NCBI RefSeq assembly: GCF_009768885.1
Contig: NZ_WSQA01000005.1
Span: forward strand, 268,182 to 332,181
Direction of reading: 5' to 3'
DNA: 64,000 nt
Source of the DNA: Sphingobacterium humi
Lineage (GTDB): Bacteria > Bacteroidota > Bacteroidia > Sphingobacteriales > Sphingobacteriaceae
The position numbers were made by a program, and so were the translations under genes. A model generated the notes under the pieces. The model was not told the DNA's origin. It was given only the letters and a program-made list of their open reading frames with translations, and searched no databases. Shown here one piece after another: positions 8,507 through 17,650 of this stretch. How positions within the stretch are numbered: the first letter of the stretch is position 1; each line of letters starts with the position of its first letter.

Positions 8507-10321
8507 ATGGAAGTTAAAGCAGAAGTAAAAAGTATTAGTAGACTAAAAGACTATTTTTTCATCGTACCAGACTATCAGCGAGAATATGTTTGGAAAGCGG
8601 ATAATCAAGTAGAGCAATTTTTGATAGATATAGAGAATGAGTATGAAGCGTTCTCTTCTCACCCTAAAAGCTATTTTATAGGTTCGATAATCATCGTAGA
8701 GAATAAAGGGAAATACGATGTAATAGACGGTCAACAGCGTTTGACGACAATTATGTTGTCTCTATGTGCATTTCGTGATTTGTTACACTCCATAGATTTA
8801 GATAGCAAACAAAAACGATACTTAAAAAACGTAGAAGAATTACTTACTGATTTTGATTTGGAATCAGATAGAGAACAATTACGTTTGGAATTGCAATATG
8901 AAGAAAGTAGTGGTTTTCTAGAGAAATTAATAAATAATGAAGACTATACTGACGTTTATACGTCTTCTGTTAGACGTATGCATGAAGCATATTTGAAGTT
9001 AAAAAGTTCTTTTAACCAAATACTAGAAGAGGGGACAGATAATCTATTGGATTATGTGAAATACTTTCTGACAAGAGTAGAGTTAGTTATCATAGAGTCA
9101 GAAAATCTAAGTAGCGCACTTAAAATATTTGAAACAATTAATCAGCGTGGCGCGGGATTAAATGCAATGGATTTAGTAAAGAATTTACTATTTGCAAAGG
9201 CTAATGAGGCAGATTTTCAGAAGATAAAGCATATTTGGAAGGAAATCATGTTTAATTTACAGCAGTGTAGAGAAGATTCCTCTCCATTGCGTTTTTTAAG
9301 ATATTTTATCATTGCTAGGTACCACAATGGTATAATTCGCGAAGATGAACTATATAGATGGTTTATATCCAAAGAGGGGGTTGAGGCACTTGATTACGAA
9401 AAAAATCCATTAGGGCTTGCTAAAGAACTTAAAGCAATGTCCAAGCGATATTCTGATTTAGTAATAGCTACTGAACTCGTAAAAGACGGCGGTGAATTTC
9501 CGAATGTGACAAGTATCGGCTATGTAAATAAATATAGGTCGAGACAGCATTTAATATTATTATTGGCGCTAAGTGAACAAGCTGAAAAGGGCTGTATTGA
9601 ATATTTGGCAAAACAACTGGAAAGTTTGTTTTTCTATTCCATAACACTCAATATTCAAGCAAAGGCTAATGAAACGAATTTTACGAAATGGGCGGTAAAA
9701 TTGCGTGGCAAAAAGACTGTTGCTGAAATTATGCCTATAGTTGAGGAAGAGTTAATTCCTTACTTGACAGAGAGATTAGCCGAATTTAAAAATAGATTTA
9801 GAACAATTCCTCATTTTCATTATAGCCCGCTCTATAGAGAACGTTATATTTTAGGAAAGCTTGAAAATACGATACGTGCTAAATGTAATTTGCCTTTACA
9901 AGGGAATGATTTTATTAATGGATTGCAAATAGAGCATATATATCCCCAAACACCTAAAAATGATGTCATACCAAGTGAATTTTTAGACTTACAAGATTAT
10001 AAATACTTTACGTATCGTCTAGGAAATACGACCTTGTTAGAAGGTATGATAAATCAAGCTGTTAACAATTACAATGATTTGGATTCAAATTGGTATGAGA
10101 AAAAGAAATCTGAATATGTAAAATCAGATCTTATTTCAACAAAATTATTAGACGATAAATATTCAGTAGGAGCGCATACAGCCCTGAATAGATTTAAATC
10201 TGATATGAATTTTGAATTTAATCATTGGAATAAGGATAGTGTAGATAAAAGGCAAAACATAATGCTCGATTTAGCTTTCGAAACGTGGAAAATTAATGAT
10301 AAAAACATTAATAATATTTAG
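8507..10321 (+). CDS. gmrSD: GmrSD-type modification-dependent restriction protein (DUF262-DUF1524)
   Basis: The 604-aa protein joins the two domains of GmrS and GmrD in one chain. DUF262: PDYQREYVW (residues 21-29) and DGQQRLTT (74-81) are the nucleotide-hydrolysis motifs of this ParB-like fold. DUF1524: IEHIYPQTP (475-483) and LGNTTLLE (505-512) followed by N516 and N520 form the HNH-like nuclease motif set. Single-chain GmrSD enzymes cut phage DNA carrying sugar-modified cytosines (T4 Gmr; BrxU, SspE use the same folds). Placed between hsdS and hsdR, it would complement type I restriction by covering phages whose modified DNA escapes HsdR. The substrate here is not known. Confidence 0.85.
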   Translation: MEVKAEVKSISRLKDYFFIVPDYQREYVWKADNQVEQFLIDIENEYEAFSSHPKSYFIGSIIIVENKGKYDVIDGQQRLTTIMLSLCAFRDLLHSIDLDSKQKRYLKNVEELLTDFDLESDREQLRLELQYEESSGFLEKLINNEDYTDVYTSSVRRMHEAYLKLKSSFNQILEEGTDNLLDYVKYFLTRVELVIIESENLSSALKIFETINQRGAGLNAMDLVKNLLFAKANEADFQKIKHIWKEIMFNLQQCREDSSPLRFLRYFIIARYHNGIIREDELYRWFISKEGVEALDYEKNPLGLAKELKAMSKRYSDLVIATELVKDGGEFPNVTSIGYVNKYRSRQHLILLLALSEQAEKGCIEYLAKQLESLFFYSITLNIQAKANETNFTKWAVKLRGKKTVAEIMPIVEEELIPYLTERLAEFKNRFRTIPHFHYSPLYRERYILGKLENTIRAKCNLPLQGNDFINGLQIEHIYPQTPKNDVIPSEFLDLQDYKYFTYRLGNTTLLEGMINQAVNNYNDLDSNWYEKKKSEYVKSDLISTKLLDDKYSVGAHTALNRFKSDMNFEFNHWNKDSVDKRQNIMLDLAFETWKINDKNINNI

Positions 10322-10360
10322 CATTCATTTATAATGAAGATATAATTAAGCAACCATATT

Positions 10361-13300
10361 ATGACCACAAAATATAACGAACAAGCATTAGAATCTTTAA
10401 TTGAAAAATATCTTACGGGGTATACTTTAGAAGAGTTGAAAGATAAATCACTGTCTGTAGGATCTTTGTATGAGTCAGATGAACATTACCTGAGTGGTAA
10501 AGGCTATTATATTGGATCAACTTTAGATTTCGATAAACGATATGCACTAGATACGGTACGTTTTTGGGATTTTTTGGAGAAAACTCAATCCAAAGAATTG
10601 GCTAAGCTTCAGGTGAGTAGCGATTGGAAGTTAAAGATTCTAGAGCGTTTTGATCGTAAGGTCAAAAAAGATGGTGTGCTTAAGCTTTTGAAAAAGGGAT
10701 TAGAAGTTGATAATGCCTATTTTAATTTGTTCTATGAAGCACCAAGTGCTAGTTCTGCACACTCTATTCGTGAGAATTTTGAAGCCAACCAATTTTCTAT
10801 TACACGACAAGTTCGGTATTCAGCAGTAAATACAGGAGAAGAGATTGATATGGTACTATTTGTCAATGGTATTCCATTGGTTACGATAGAATTAAAAAAT
10901 CCTTGGACAGGACAAACAGCAGCCGTTCAAGGAATTAAGCAATATAAGTTTACGCGCGATGCCTCACAACCTTTATTGCAGTTTGGACGTTGTTTAGTGC
11001 ACTTTGCGGTCGATACAGATGAGGTGTATATGACCACAAAATTGCAGGGAAAGGACACGTTCTTTTTGCCTTTCAATAAGGGGGCTAATTTCGGTAAGGG
11101 TAATCCTGTGAATCCTAATGGTCATAAAACGGCTTATCTATGGCAGGAGATATTTGAGAAAAATCAGCTAGCGCAGATTATTCAGCATTATATGCTTTTA
11201 GAAGGTAAGGATAAAGATCCTTTATCTAAGAAATATTATATATTCCCACGTTATCACCAATTGGATGTGGTAAGACGACTTATTGCGGACGTCAATCAAA
11301 AAGGTTTGGGGGAAACTTACTTGATTCAGCATTCTGCTGGTTCAGGTAAGTCCAATTCTATAACGTGGACAGCATTTCAGTTGATAGAGATAGAGGATGC
11401 GGAAGGAAAGCCGATGTTTGATTCGGTTATTGTCGTTACGGATAGACGTATTTTGGATAGACAGCTTCGCGAGAATATTAAATCATTTTCGGATGTTAAA
11501 AATATAGTAGCACCAGCTTATTCGTCTTCTGACTTGAAACAAGCCTTAGAATCTGGAAAGCGCATTATTATCACGACGATTCAGAAGTTTCCACATGTCT
11601 TGGATGGTATAGATTCCATGAATGATAAGCGATTTGGTGTTATTATCGATGAGGCACATTCAAGTCAAGGAGGTTCTGCTGCAGATAAGATGAACCAGGT
11701 GCTGGGTACGATGGAAGCGAATGAAGAAGGAGAAGTAGATGCACAGGATCTAATCGTTCGTGCCATGCAGGCACGCAAAATGCGTAAGAATGCATCTTAT
11801 TTTGCATTTACCGCTACCCCTAAAAATTCTACATTAGAGCGATTTGGTGCCAAACAAATGGATAAATCTTATAAGCCTTTTCATTTGTATTCGATGAAGC
11901 AAGCTATTGAAGAGGGATTTATCTTAGATGTAATTTCTAATTATACGACGTACAAAAGCTATTATCAATTACACAAGTCTATTGAGGATAATCCAGAATT
12001 TAATACCAAGAAAGCACAAAGCAAGTTGAAAGGTTTTGTTGAGAAGGATCCGCGTACGATACGAGCCAAAGCTGAAATTATGCTGGATCATTTCATGCAA
12101 CATGTGTTTTATAAGAAGACCTTGGATAATAAGGCGAAGGCTATGGTCGTCACCCAAAGTATCGAATCAGCTATCCGTTATTATAAAACATTGAATGAGC
12201 TGCTTAGAGAAAAAGGTTCGCCATTTAAAATTATTATTGCTTTTTCAGGAGCAAAATCGGTTGATGGAATTGAGTATACAGAAGCTATAATGAATGGTTT
12301 CCCTGATTCAGAGACTAAGGATGAATTTGATAAAAATGATTATCGAATTTTGGTCGTTGCGAATAAATTTTTAACAGGATTTGACCAACCTAAATTAACC
12401 ACAATGTACGTGGATAAGAAATTACAGGGTGTTCTGTGTGTACAAGCCTTATCTCGATTAAATCGATCAGCTCCGAAACTGGGCAAAAAAACAGAAAATT
12501 TATTCGTATTAGATTTCTTTAACGATAGCGCAGATATTAAGTCATCATTTGATCCATTTTATACATCTACATCTTTAAGTTCTGAAACCGATGTAAATGT
12601 GTTGCATGATCTAAAAGATGCTTTAGACGAATCAGCCGTTTACGAATGGGGAGAAGTTGAGGAATTCAATACCAAATTTTTTAAAGGTGTATCTGCAGAT
12701 GAATTAAGTCCTATAATTGATTATTCAGCACAACGATTTAATAATGATTTAGAACTAAATGAAGAAGAAAAAGCTGATCTTAAAATAAAGGCCAAACATT
12801 TTGTAAAGGTTTATGGTCAGTTGGCGGCTATTATCACTTTTGAGAACATGAATTGGGAAAAACTATTCTGGTTTTTGAAATTCCTAATTCCGAAGATGAA
12901 AGTGAAGCAACGTGAGGAAGATTTATTAGATGAGCTGTTGGAGTCTGTTGATTTGTCTACCTATGGTATTGAGCGTGTGAGATTGAATGAGAAATTGAGT
13001 TTGGACGATAGCGAATCCGAATTGGATCCGAATAATGCGAATCCACGAGGCGCACATGATCCAGGAGAGAAAGCTGAGTTGGATAGTATAATTCGAGAAT
13101 TTAATGAACGTTGGTTTGCGAATTGGGATGCTACGCCTGATGATAAACGCTTGTTCTTTCAAACTTTTCTAGAGAAGATACAACAGCATCCAGACTATGA
13201 GTCTAAATACCTAAATAATCATGATAACTACACGCGTGATATTGCCTACAATAAGATCTTAGACCAAGTTGCTCTTCAAATGCGTAAGGTACAATTGGAC

Positions 13301-13375
13301 TTTGCAAAGCAATGGTTAGATGATCATTTTAAACAGGATTTTAAATCGAGTACACAAAGAGCAATAGGGAGGTAG
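10361..13375 (+). CDS. hsdR: Type I restriction endonuclease subunit HsdR
   Basis: HsdR is the translocating motor and nuclease of the type I complex. The 1004-aa product has an N-terminal PD-(D/E)xK nuclease (D163, then E177 and K179 in IELKN), followed by a superfamily 2 helicase core: Walker A HSAGSGKS (324-331), DEAH box (430-433) and the downstream ALSRLNR segment corresponding to motif VI. The C-terminal helical domain that docks on the methylase is present. Length is typical. It is separated from hsdS by three inserted genes, an unusual spacing, but remains in the same direction and probably the same transcript. The KAP gene follows one base after its stop. Confidence 0.95.
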   Translation: MTTKYNEQALESLIEKYLTGYTLEELKDKSLSVGSLYESDEHYLSGKGYYIGSTLDFDKRYALDTVRFWDFLEKTQSKELAKLQVSSDWKLKILERFDRKVKKDGVLKLLKKGLEVDNAYFNLFYEAPSASSAHSIRENFEANQFSITRQVRYSAVNTGEEIDMVLFVNGIPLVTIELKNPWTGQTAAVQGIKQYKFTRDASQPLLQFGRCLVHFAVDTDEVYMTTKLQGKDTFFLPFNKGANFGKGNPVNPNGHKTAYLWQEIFEKNQLAQIIQHYMLLEGKDKDPLSKKYYIFPRYHQLDVVRRLIADVNQKGLGETYLIQHSAGSGKSNSITWTAFQLIEIEDAEGKPMFDSVIVVTDRRILDRQLRENIKSFSDVKNIVAPAYSSSDLKQALESGKRIIITTIQKFPHVLDGIDSMNDKRFGVIIDEAHSSQGGSAADKMNQVLGTMEANEEGEVDAQDLIVRAMQARKMRKNASYFAFTATPKNSTLERFGAKQMDKSYKPFHLYSMKQAIEEGFILDVISNYTTYKSYYQLHKSIEDNPEFNTKKAQSKLKGFVEKDPRTIRAKAEIMLDHFMQHVFYKKTLDNKAKAMVVTQSIESAIRYYKTLNELLREKGSPFKIIIAFSGAKSVDGIEYTEAIMNGFPDSETKDEFDKNDYRILVVANKFLTGFDQPKLTTMYVDKKLQGVLCVQALSRLNRSAPKLGKKTENLFVLDFFNDSADIKSSFDPFYTSTSLSSETDVNVLHDLKDALDESAVYEWGEVEEFNTKFFKGVSADELSPIIDYSAQRFNNDLELNEEEKADLKIKAKHFVKVYGQLAAIITFENMNWEKLFWFLKFLIPKMKVKQREEDLLDELLESVDLSTYGIERVRLNEKLSLDDSESELDPNNANPRGAHDPGEKAELDSIIREFNERWFANWDATPDDKRLFFQTFLEKIQQHPDYESKYLNNHDNYTRDIAYNKILDQVALQMRKVQLDFAKQWLDDHFKQDFKSSTQRAIGR

Positions 13376-13376
13376 T

Positions 13377-15242
13377 ATGGATACAGAATATTTAGGTAAG
13401 GTAATCCTTCTATTTATAAACTATGGTCTTATATTTATTTTATTATTTATCGGAATAAGAGAATTAAGACGTAACTATGAATTTCGTGAATTTTCAATTA
13501 GTAATTGTATTGAAGGTTTTTTGTTTGTTTTTTTGTTTACATTTTTATGGTTTGTAACACCTTTAAGTAGTCTATTTAATGAATATATAGTCGGTAAAGT
13601 CTTTGTTGATTTTAGAAAAAGTAGTTTACTACAAATTCTGTTTTTGTTGATATCTGTCTTATTAAGTTTCTTTTATTTAAAAAAATGGAAAGAAATTGTT
13701 AAGAATAATTATCATCTAAATCTGAATCTTATAATTTTTGGATTAGGATTACTTTTTTTCTATTGGTATTATAGAATTGGTTTTGGATTTGCTGGGTATG
13801 ATTATTTTTCAGTTTGGGATGATCATAGAGAGGTGTTGAAAATTCTTGATGTTCCAGTTGTAGGATTTTCGATATTTCTTTTGTTATTTTTAATCCATTC
13901 TTTATTTAAACGAGATTATAAAGTAAATTATGAGGATAATATCGTTGCAGATATTCCACTTAAAAATAAAGAAGACGATGAATATGAAAGAAGAGACTTT
14001 TATGCCAAATTACTCAAGCATATTGCTGAAAATCATGTTAACCAATATAAATCGGTTAACATAGCGATTGTAAATAGTTGGGGTGAAGGAAAATCTTCAT
14101 TTCTTAATTTTTTAAAAAATGATCTTGAAAAAGATAGTAATACCATTGTTATAGAATTTAATCCATGGCATTCAACATCATCTAATTTTACATTTGATTT
14201 TTTTCAGACATTGGATGAAGGTATATCAAAGTATATACATACAGGTTCTTTGATAAGAAACTACGCAAGAAGTTTATCGAGTATTGATGGTATTTTTAAT
14301 ATCACCAAATACTTACCTGCTTCCTGGGTCGGAGACAGATCTAATAAGGAATTTTACGATAACATAAATGATTTAGTTCAAAGACTTGGTAGAAGAATCG
14401 TTATTATTATAGATGATTTAGACAGGTTAGATAATAAGGAAGTTATAAATGCATTGCAAGTTATCCGAAATTCCGCAGGTTTTTCTAATTGTATGTTTAT
14501 AGTACCTTTTGATAAATCTTATGTGTTAAATTCCTTAAAGGTTAATAGGATTTATAAACCCGAGGAATATATTAAGAAAATATTTGATGTTGAGTTGGCT
14601 CTTCCTCCCATTTCTAAACTTTATATTCAAAAAATGATTTTTGAATATTTATGGAAGAACTTTACTGATAAAATTAATATTACAGAGATTGATGAAAATA
14701 ACTTAAAGGATCAGTTAGATCGATTGATATTTACAGTAAATCATTTTGGTGTCACAACTAGATCCGGTAATAGTTTAAAGTATTATATTGTTAGTAAAAA
14801 TCTTACTAAGATTATAAAAAACAAGCGAGATCTGATTCGTTTTTCAAATAGTTTGATGAGTATTTACACTTATACAAATTCGATTGTTTATTTGCCAGAT
14901 CTTTTGATTTTGGAAATAATAAAATACATAGATATTGAAGTATATAAAAGGATTTTTGTTAGCCAAGATTTTTTTGAAATAGAAATGGAGGGACTTGTTT
15001 CTAAACTAGTGCTTAATATGTGTGAATCTGAGAATGAAAAAAGTAATAAGGATTGTTTTTCAATAAGGCATAATATATATAAACATGATTTAAGAGAATT
15101 GTTAGAAGCTCTATTTACTGAACCTGATTTTGGTGATTTTAATCATATCAATACAATAGTTAATCCTCAAAATTTTTTAAATTATATTGAATTTAGAAGT
15201 GTGGGTATTACACAAAACGAAATCGATAGTTTATTTGAATAA
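13377..15242 (+). CDS. KAP family P-loop NTPase with N-terminal membrane segments
   Basis: This 621-aa protein has about five hydrophobic segments in its first 180 residues (near 9-27, 45-66, 83-100, 115-132, 158-177), then a KAP-type ATPase: a Walker A of the form NSWGEGKSS (233-241, with Asn where the first Gly usually stands), the family signature FNPWH (261-265) and Walker B IIIDDLDRL (343-351). KAP NTPases are membrane-associated signalling ATPases that recur in defence loci (for example QatA). The gene starts one base after hsdR and six bases before the 298-aa gene. It is very AT-rich relative to the rest of the window, which suggests later acquisition. An anti-phage role is inferred from context. 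Confidence 0.85.
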   Translation: MDTEYLGKVILLFINYGLIFILLFIGIRELRRNYEFREFSISNCIEGFLFVFLFTFLWFVTPLSSLFNEYIVGKVFVDFRKSSLLQILFLLISVLLSFFYLKKWKEIVKNNYHLNLNLIIFGLGLLFFYWYYRIGFGFAGYDYFSVWDDHREVLKILDVPVVGFSIFLLLFLIHSLFKRDYKVNYEDNIVADIPLKNKEDDEYERRDFYAKLLKHIAENHVNQYKSVNIAIVNSWGEGKSSFLNFLKNDLEKDSNTIVIEFNPWHSTSSNFTFDFFQTLDEGISKYIHTGSLIRNYARSLSSIDGIFNITKYLPASWVGDRSNKEFYDNINDLVQRLGRRIVIIIDDLDRLDNKEVINALQVIRNSAGFSNCMFIVPFDKSYVLNSLKVNRIYKPEEYIKKIFDVELALPPISKLYIQKMIFEYLWKNFTDKINITEIDENNLKDQLDRLIFTVNHFGVTTRSGNSLKYYIVSKNLTKIIKNKRDLIRFSNSLMSIYTYTNSIVYLPDLLILEIIKYIDIEVYKRIFVSQDFFEIEMEGLVSKLVLNMCESENEKSNKDCFSIRHNIYKHDLRELLEALFTEPDFGDFNHINTIVNPQNFLNYIEFRSVGITQNEIDSLFE

Positions 15243-15248
15243 TATAGT

Positions 15249-16145
15249 ATGAATAAGGAATTATTAGATAAATATATTAAAGAGAGAAAAGTAATTGAAT
15301 TTCTAGAGAAATTGGAGTTACAGGGTATTAATACTTATAATGATAAGTATATTAGGTTGTTAGAAATCCTTATCTATTTGATTAATAATGTAAATGATAG
15401 AGATTTTGTAACAATTCAACAATATCTATTCAAAACTATTTACAAAGTTAAAGGGGACTTGTTTAATTCTGAGGAGAGGATTGAAAGTTTTATTAAATTA
15501 TTACGTAAAAATAGTAATCCAAATTATGACAACATTACATCATTTAATCAACGTTTTATTTTAAACTTAGAAGACAATATCGAAGAATTAAATGGGGTTC
15601 ATTTAAAAAGTTATTTAAAGAATGCTCTTTTAAGTTTTAATGAAGATTGCCTGCGTAAATTGATAAATAAGAATGCAGATTATAAATCAATTATTAATGT
15701 ATTTTATTGTTGTGTAAATGCGATGGAATTACCTGAAAGAAAAGTTATAATTAGTGATGAAGCAATTAAAACTTTTCTAGAATATATTGAAGTAAATCCA
15801 ATCGAGTATTTAAGTCACTTTATAAGACCATATTATAGTCAAGGGCCTACCAAAGGAAGAGCTGAGTATTATTTGCATGTGGGAGAGCCATTTTTGAGTC
15901 AGATATTTATGAATGGGGAATTTAAGAGTTTTTTAAATAGACAAGATAAAGAAAGTAAATTAGTTTCAGATATTGCTAATTTTTATAATTATATAAATAA
16001 TCATCCAAGTAAAACTGATAAAATTGTAATGATTTTTAGTAATGATAACACAGAGTCAGAGAACTTAAATAACCATTTAAAACTTGAAAGTGATGCGCAT
16101 GTTTGGGTACGTCCAGGTTGTCGTCCTACTGACTATAAAGAGTAA
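15249..16145 (+). CDS. Hypothetical protein (298 aa) paired with KAP NTPase
   Basis: The product is hydrophilic and predicted largely helical, with no signal peptide, membrane segment or nuclease motif that I can identify. The C-terminus carries an unusual VWVRPGCRPTDYKE tail. The gene starts six bases after the KAP gene and shares its extreme AT-richness, so the two very probably travel as a unit, with this protein as sensor or effector partner. It is the last gene of the defence operon; after it comes 375 bases without coding sequence. I do not recognise the family. Confidence 0.7.
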   Translation: MNKELLDKYIKERKVIEFLEKLELQGINTYNDKYIRLLEILIYLINNVNDRDFVTIQQYLFKTIYKVKGDLFNSEERIESFIKLLRKNSNPNYDNITSFNQRFILNLEDNIEELNGVHLKSYLKNALLSFNEDCLRKLINKNADYKSIINVFYCCVNAMELPERKVIISDEAIKTFLEYIEVNPIEYLSHFIRPYYSQGPTKGRAEYYLHVGEPFLSQIFMNGEFKSFLNRQDKESKLVSDIANFYNYINNHPSKTDKIVMIFSNDNTESENLNNHLKLESDAHVWVRPGCRPTDYKE

Positions 16146-16520
16146 ACATAAACAGTATATTCAAATGACATATTAAAGAGGACGACTTTCCAGACAATAA
16201 AATATCATAATTTTGACTATTATTTGTATTTATTTTAAAATAAACAACTGATAATCAGTATTGAATACTTTTTGTATCGAAATGAATAAATAAACTTATT
16301 ATTTAAAAGTCATAATTATGCATTCTAAAGCATATTGCACTGTGCTTTTCTTATTAAGCTAATAAGTCTAAAACAATTCCCTCAAATTTATTTCCGTTTT
16401 ATTCTAAGCCCTAAATACTGCATAAATAATAGCCAAGCCATTAAAAATACTTCTTTCTATTTTAACTATCACTAATTAATACAAATACATTTGTGAAAAA
16501 TAAATTAATTAGCAAATAGC
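16146..16520. other. AT-rich intergenic region at right edge of defence island
   Basis: This stretch contains no ORF with coding character. It contains a small palindrome AGTATTgAATACT (16257-16269) and, close to the next gene, a promoter element at 16486-16493. It probably marks the right border of the accessory island, but I saw no convincing attachment site or tRNA gene. Confidence 0.4.
16486..16493 (+). promoter_or_regulatory. Putative Bacteroidota -7 promoter element
   Basis: TACATTTG matches the TAnnTTTG consensus and lies 27 bases before the ATG of the lipoprotein gene, giving a leader of about 20 bases. A TTTA sequence near 16461 is at about the right distance for a degenerate -33 element. 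Confidence 0.5.
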
Positions 16521-16970
16521 ATGAATAGATTTAATTATTCCATCTTTTTTACATGCATCATTCTCCTGTTTAGTAGCTCCTGCAAAAAACTTGATGGTTT
16601 AGCTACTCCTCCGGATTTTGATGCAGGTCCGCATATATTTAGCACCGCAGTTAAAGACACTGTTTTGATTTCGAAGAATGATCAACGTTGGTGGTTTGAA
16701 AGAATTACAGTTGATGGTTTTGAAGACTATGATTTAGAAAAAAACAATAAACTTACATGCTATAGGAGGGATGCAAAGCCATCTGCTGATAGCCCGCTAG
16801 GTGAAGTCTATAAATATGAAAGTGTTTGGTTTACCGTAGAAAAATTAGATGAAAGGCGTATTAAAATTTCGCTGAAAGAAAATAAAGAAGGTGTCGTTAG
16901 AACTTTTACTTTTTCTGCATCTGTGGGTAATGCAAATAGGAAAGTAACTATAGTTCAAAATCAAAAGTAA
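16521..16970 (+). CDS. Lipoprotein of unknown function (149 aa)
   Basis: The 149-aa protein has a typical lipoprotein signal: hydrophobic core then the lipobox SSSC with Cys at residue 21. The rest is predicted beta-rich; the end (FTFSASVGNANRKVTIVQNQK region) resembles the closing strand of BACON-type Ig-like domains found in surface lipoproteins of Bacteroidota. The gene stands alone between the defence island and the convergent reductase pair, with its own promoter element. Its function is unknown. Confidence 0.75.
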   Translation: MNRFNYSIFFTCIILLFSSSCKKLDGLATPPDFDAGPHIFSTAVKDTVLISKNDQRWWFERITVDGFEDYDLEKNNKLTCYRRDAKPSADSPLGEVYKYESVWFTVEKLDERRIKISLKENKEGVVRTFTFSASVGNANRKVTIVQNQK

Positions 16971-16995
16971 GTACTGCAAATTTTAACAATCAAGC

Positions 16996-17018
16996 CCTTC
17001 CAATTTAATTCTGGAAGG
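16996..17018. terminator. Possible weak hairpin terminator
   Basis: CCTTCCA and TGGAAGG form a seven-pair stem with a nine-base AT loop between the convergent lipoprotein and reductase genes. There is no clear T-run on either strand, so the call is weak. Confidence 0.35.
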
Positions 17019-17029
17019 AATTAATCCCT

Positions 17030-17650
17030 TTACCGCTTCAGCAGCTCATACCTGATATGCGTTGTGAGTTCCGAGGGGATTACTTCCAGAATTTTCAAGG
17101 TATACAAGGAATGATCTATTCCTTCAAAGAGTCGAATTCCTTTTCCTAAAAACACGGGCGCAATATGGATAAAAAACTCATCCACCAATCCGGCGTTTAA
17201 GAACTGCTGTATCGTATTGGCGCCACCTTGGATTCGGATATCTTTTCCTTCGGCAGATTGTTTGGCTTTTTCCAAGGCACTTTCTACACCATCATTAATA
17301 AAATAAAAAGTGGTGGAGCCATGTTGTTTCCAGGGTTTTCTTTTTTCATGGGTCAGTACAAAGACATCAGCTTTGTATAAATCTTCAGGCCAGGCAAGCT
17401 CACCTTCTTCGAACATGCGTTTTCCCATAATATAGGCACCGGTGCGGTCAATGGTTTCCCGGATTAGCGCTCCATCAGGACCATCGTTTTTGTTATTTTC
17501 AACACCTAGGTAATCCCAAAAAGCTTTTTGTTGAAACATCCAGCTGTGGATCTTCTCCGAAACACCGCCCATTGGATTCAGAGGGCTTCTATTGATGCCC
17601 GCGAAATAGCCATCCAAGGATATGGCACTATCAAAAATAATATTACTCAT
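17030..17650 (-). CDS. DHFR/RibD C-terminal domain family reductase (206 aa), copy 1
   Basis: The protein has the RibD C-terminal/dihydrofolate-reductase-like fold: it begins with IIFDSAISLDGYFAG (the substrate-side strand), has GKRMFEEGE near residue 75, the nucleotide-side IRIQGGANTIQQFLNAGLVDE segment and the closing HIAPVFLGKGIRLFE. Such proteins bind NADPH; the substrate of this subfamily is usually unknown. It is the downstream member of a tandem pair with the gene at 17650-18291; the stop of that gene overlaps the start of this one by one base (TGATG), so they are co-translated. Confidence 0.85.
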   Translation of the reverse strand: MSNIIFDSAISLDGYFAGINRSPLNPMGGVSEKIHSWMFQQKAFWDYLGVENNKNDGPDGALIRETIDRTGAYIMGKRMFEEGELAWPEDLYKADVFVLTHEKRKPWKQHGSTTFYFINDGVESALEKAKQSAEGKDIRIQGGANTIQQFLNAGLVDEFFIHIAPVFLGKGIRLFEGIDHSLYTLKILEVIPSELTTHIRYELLKR

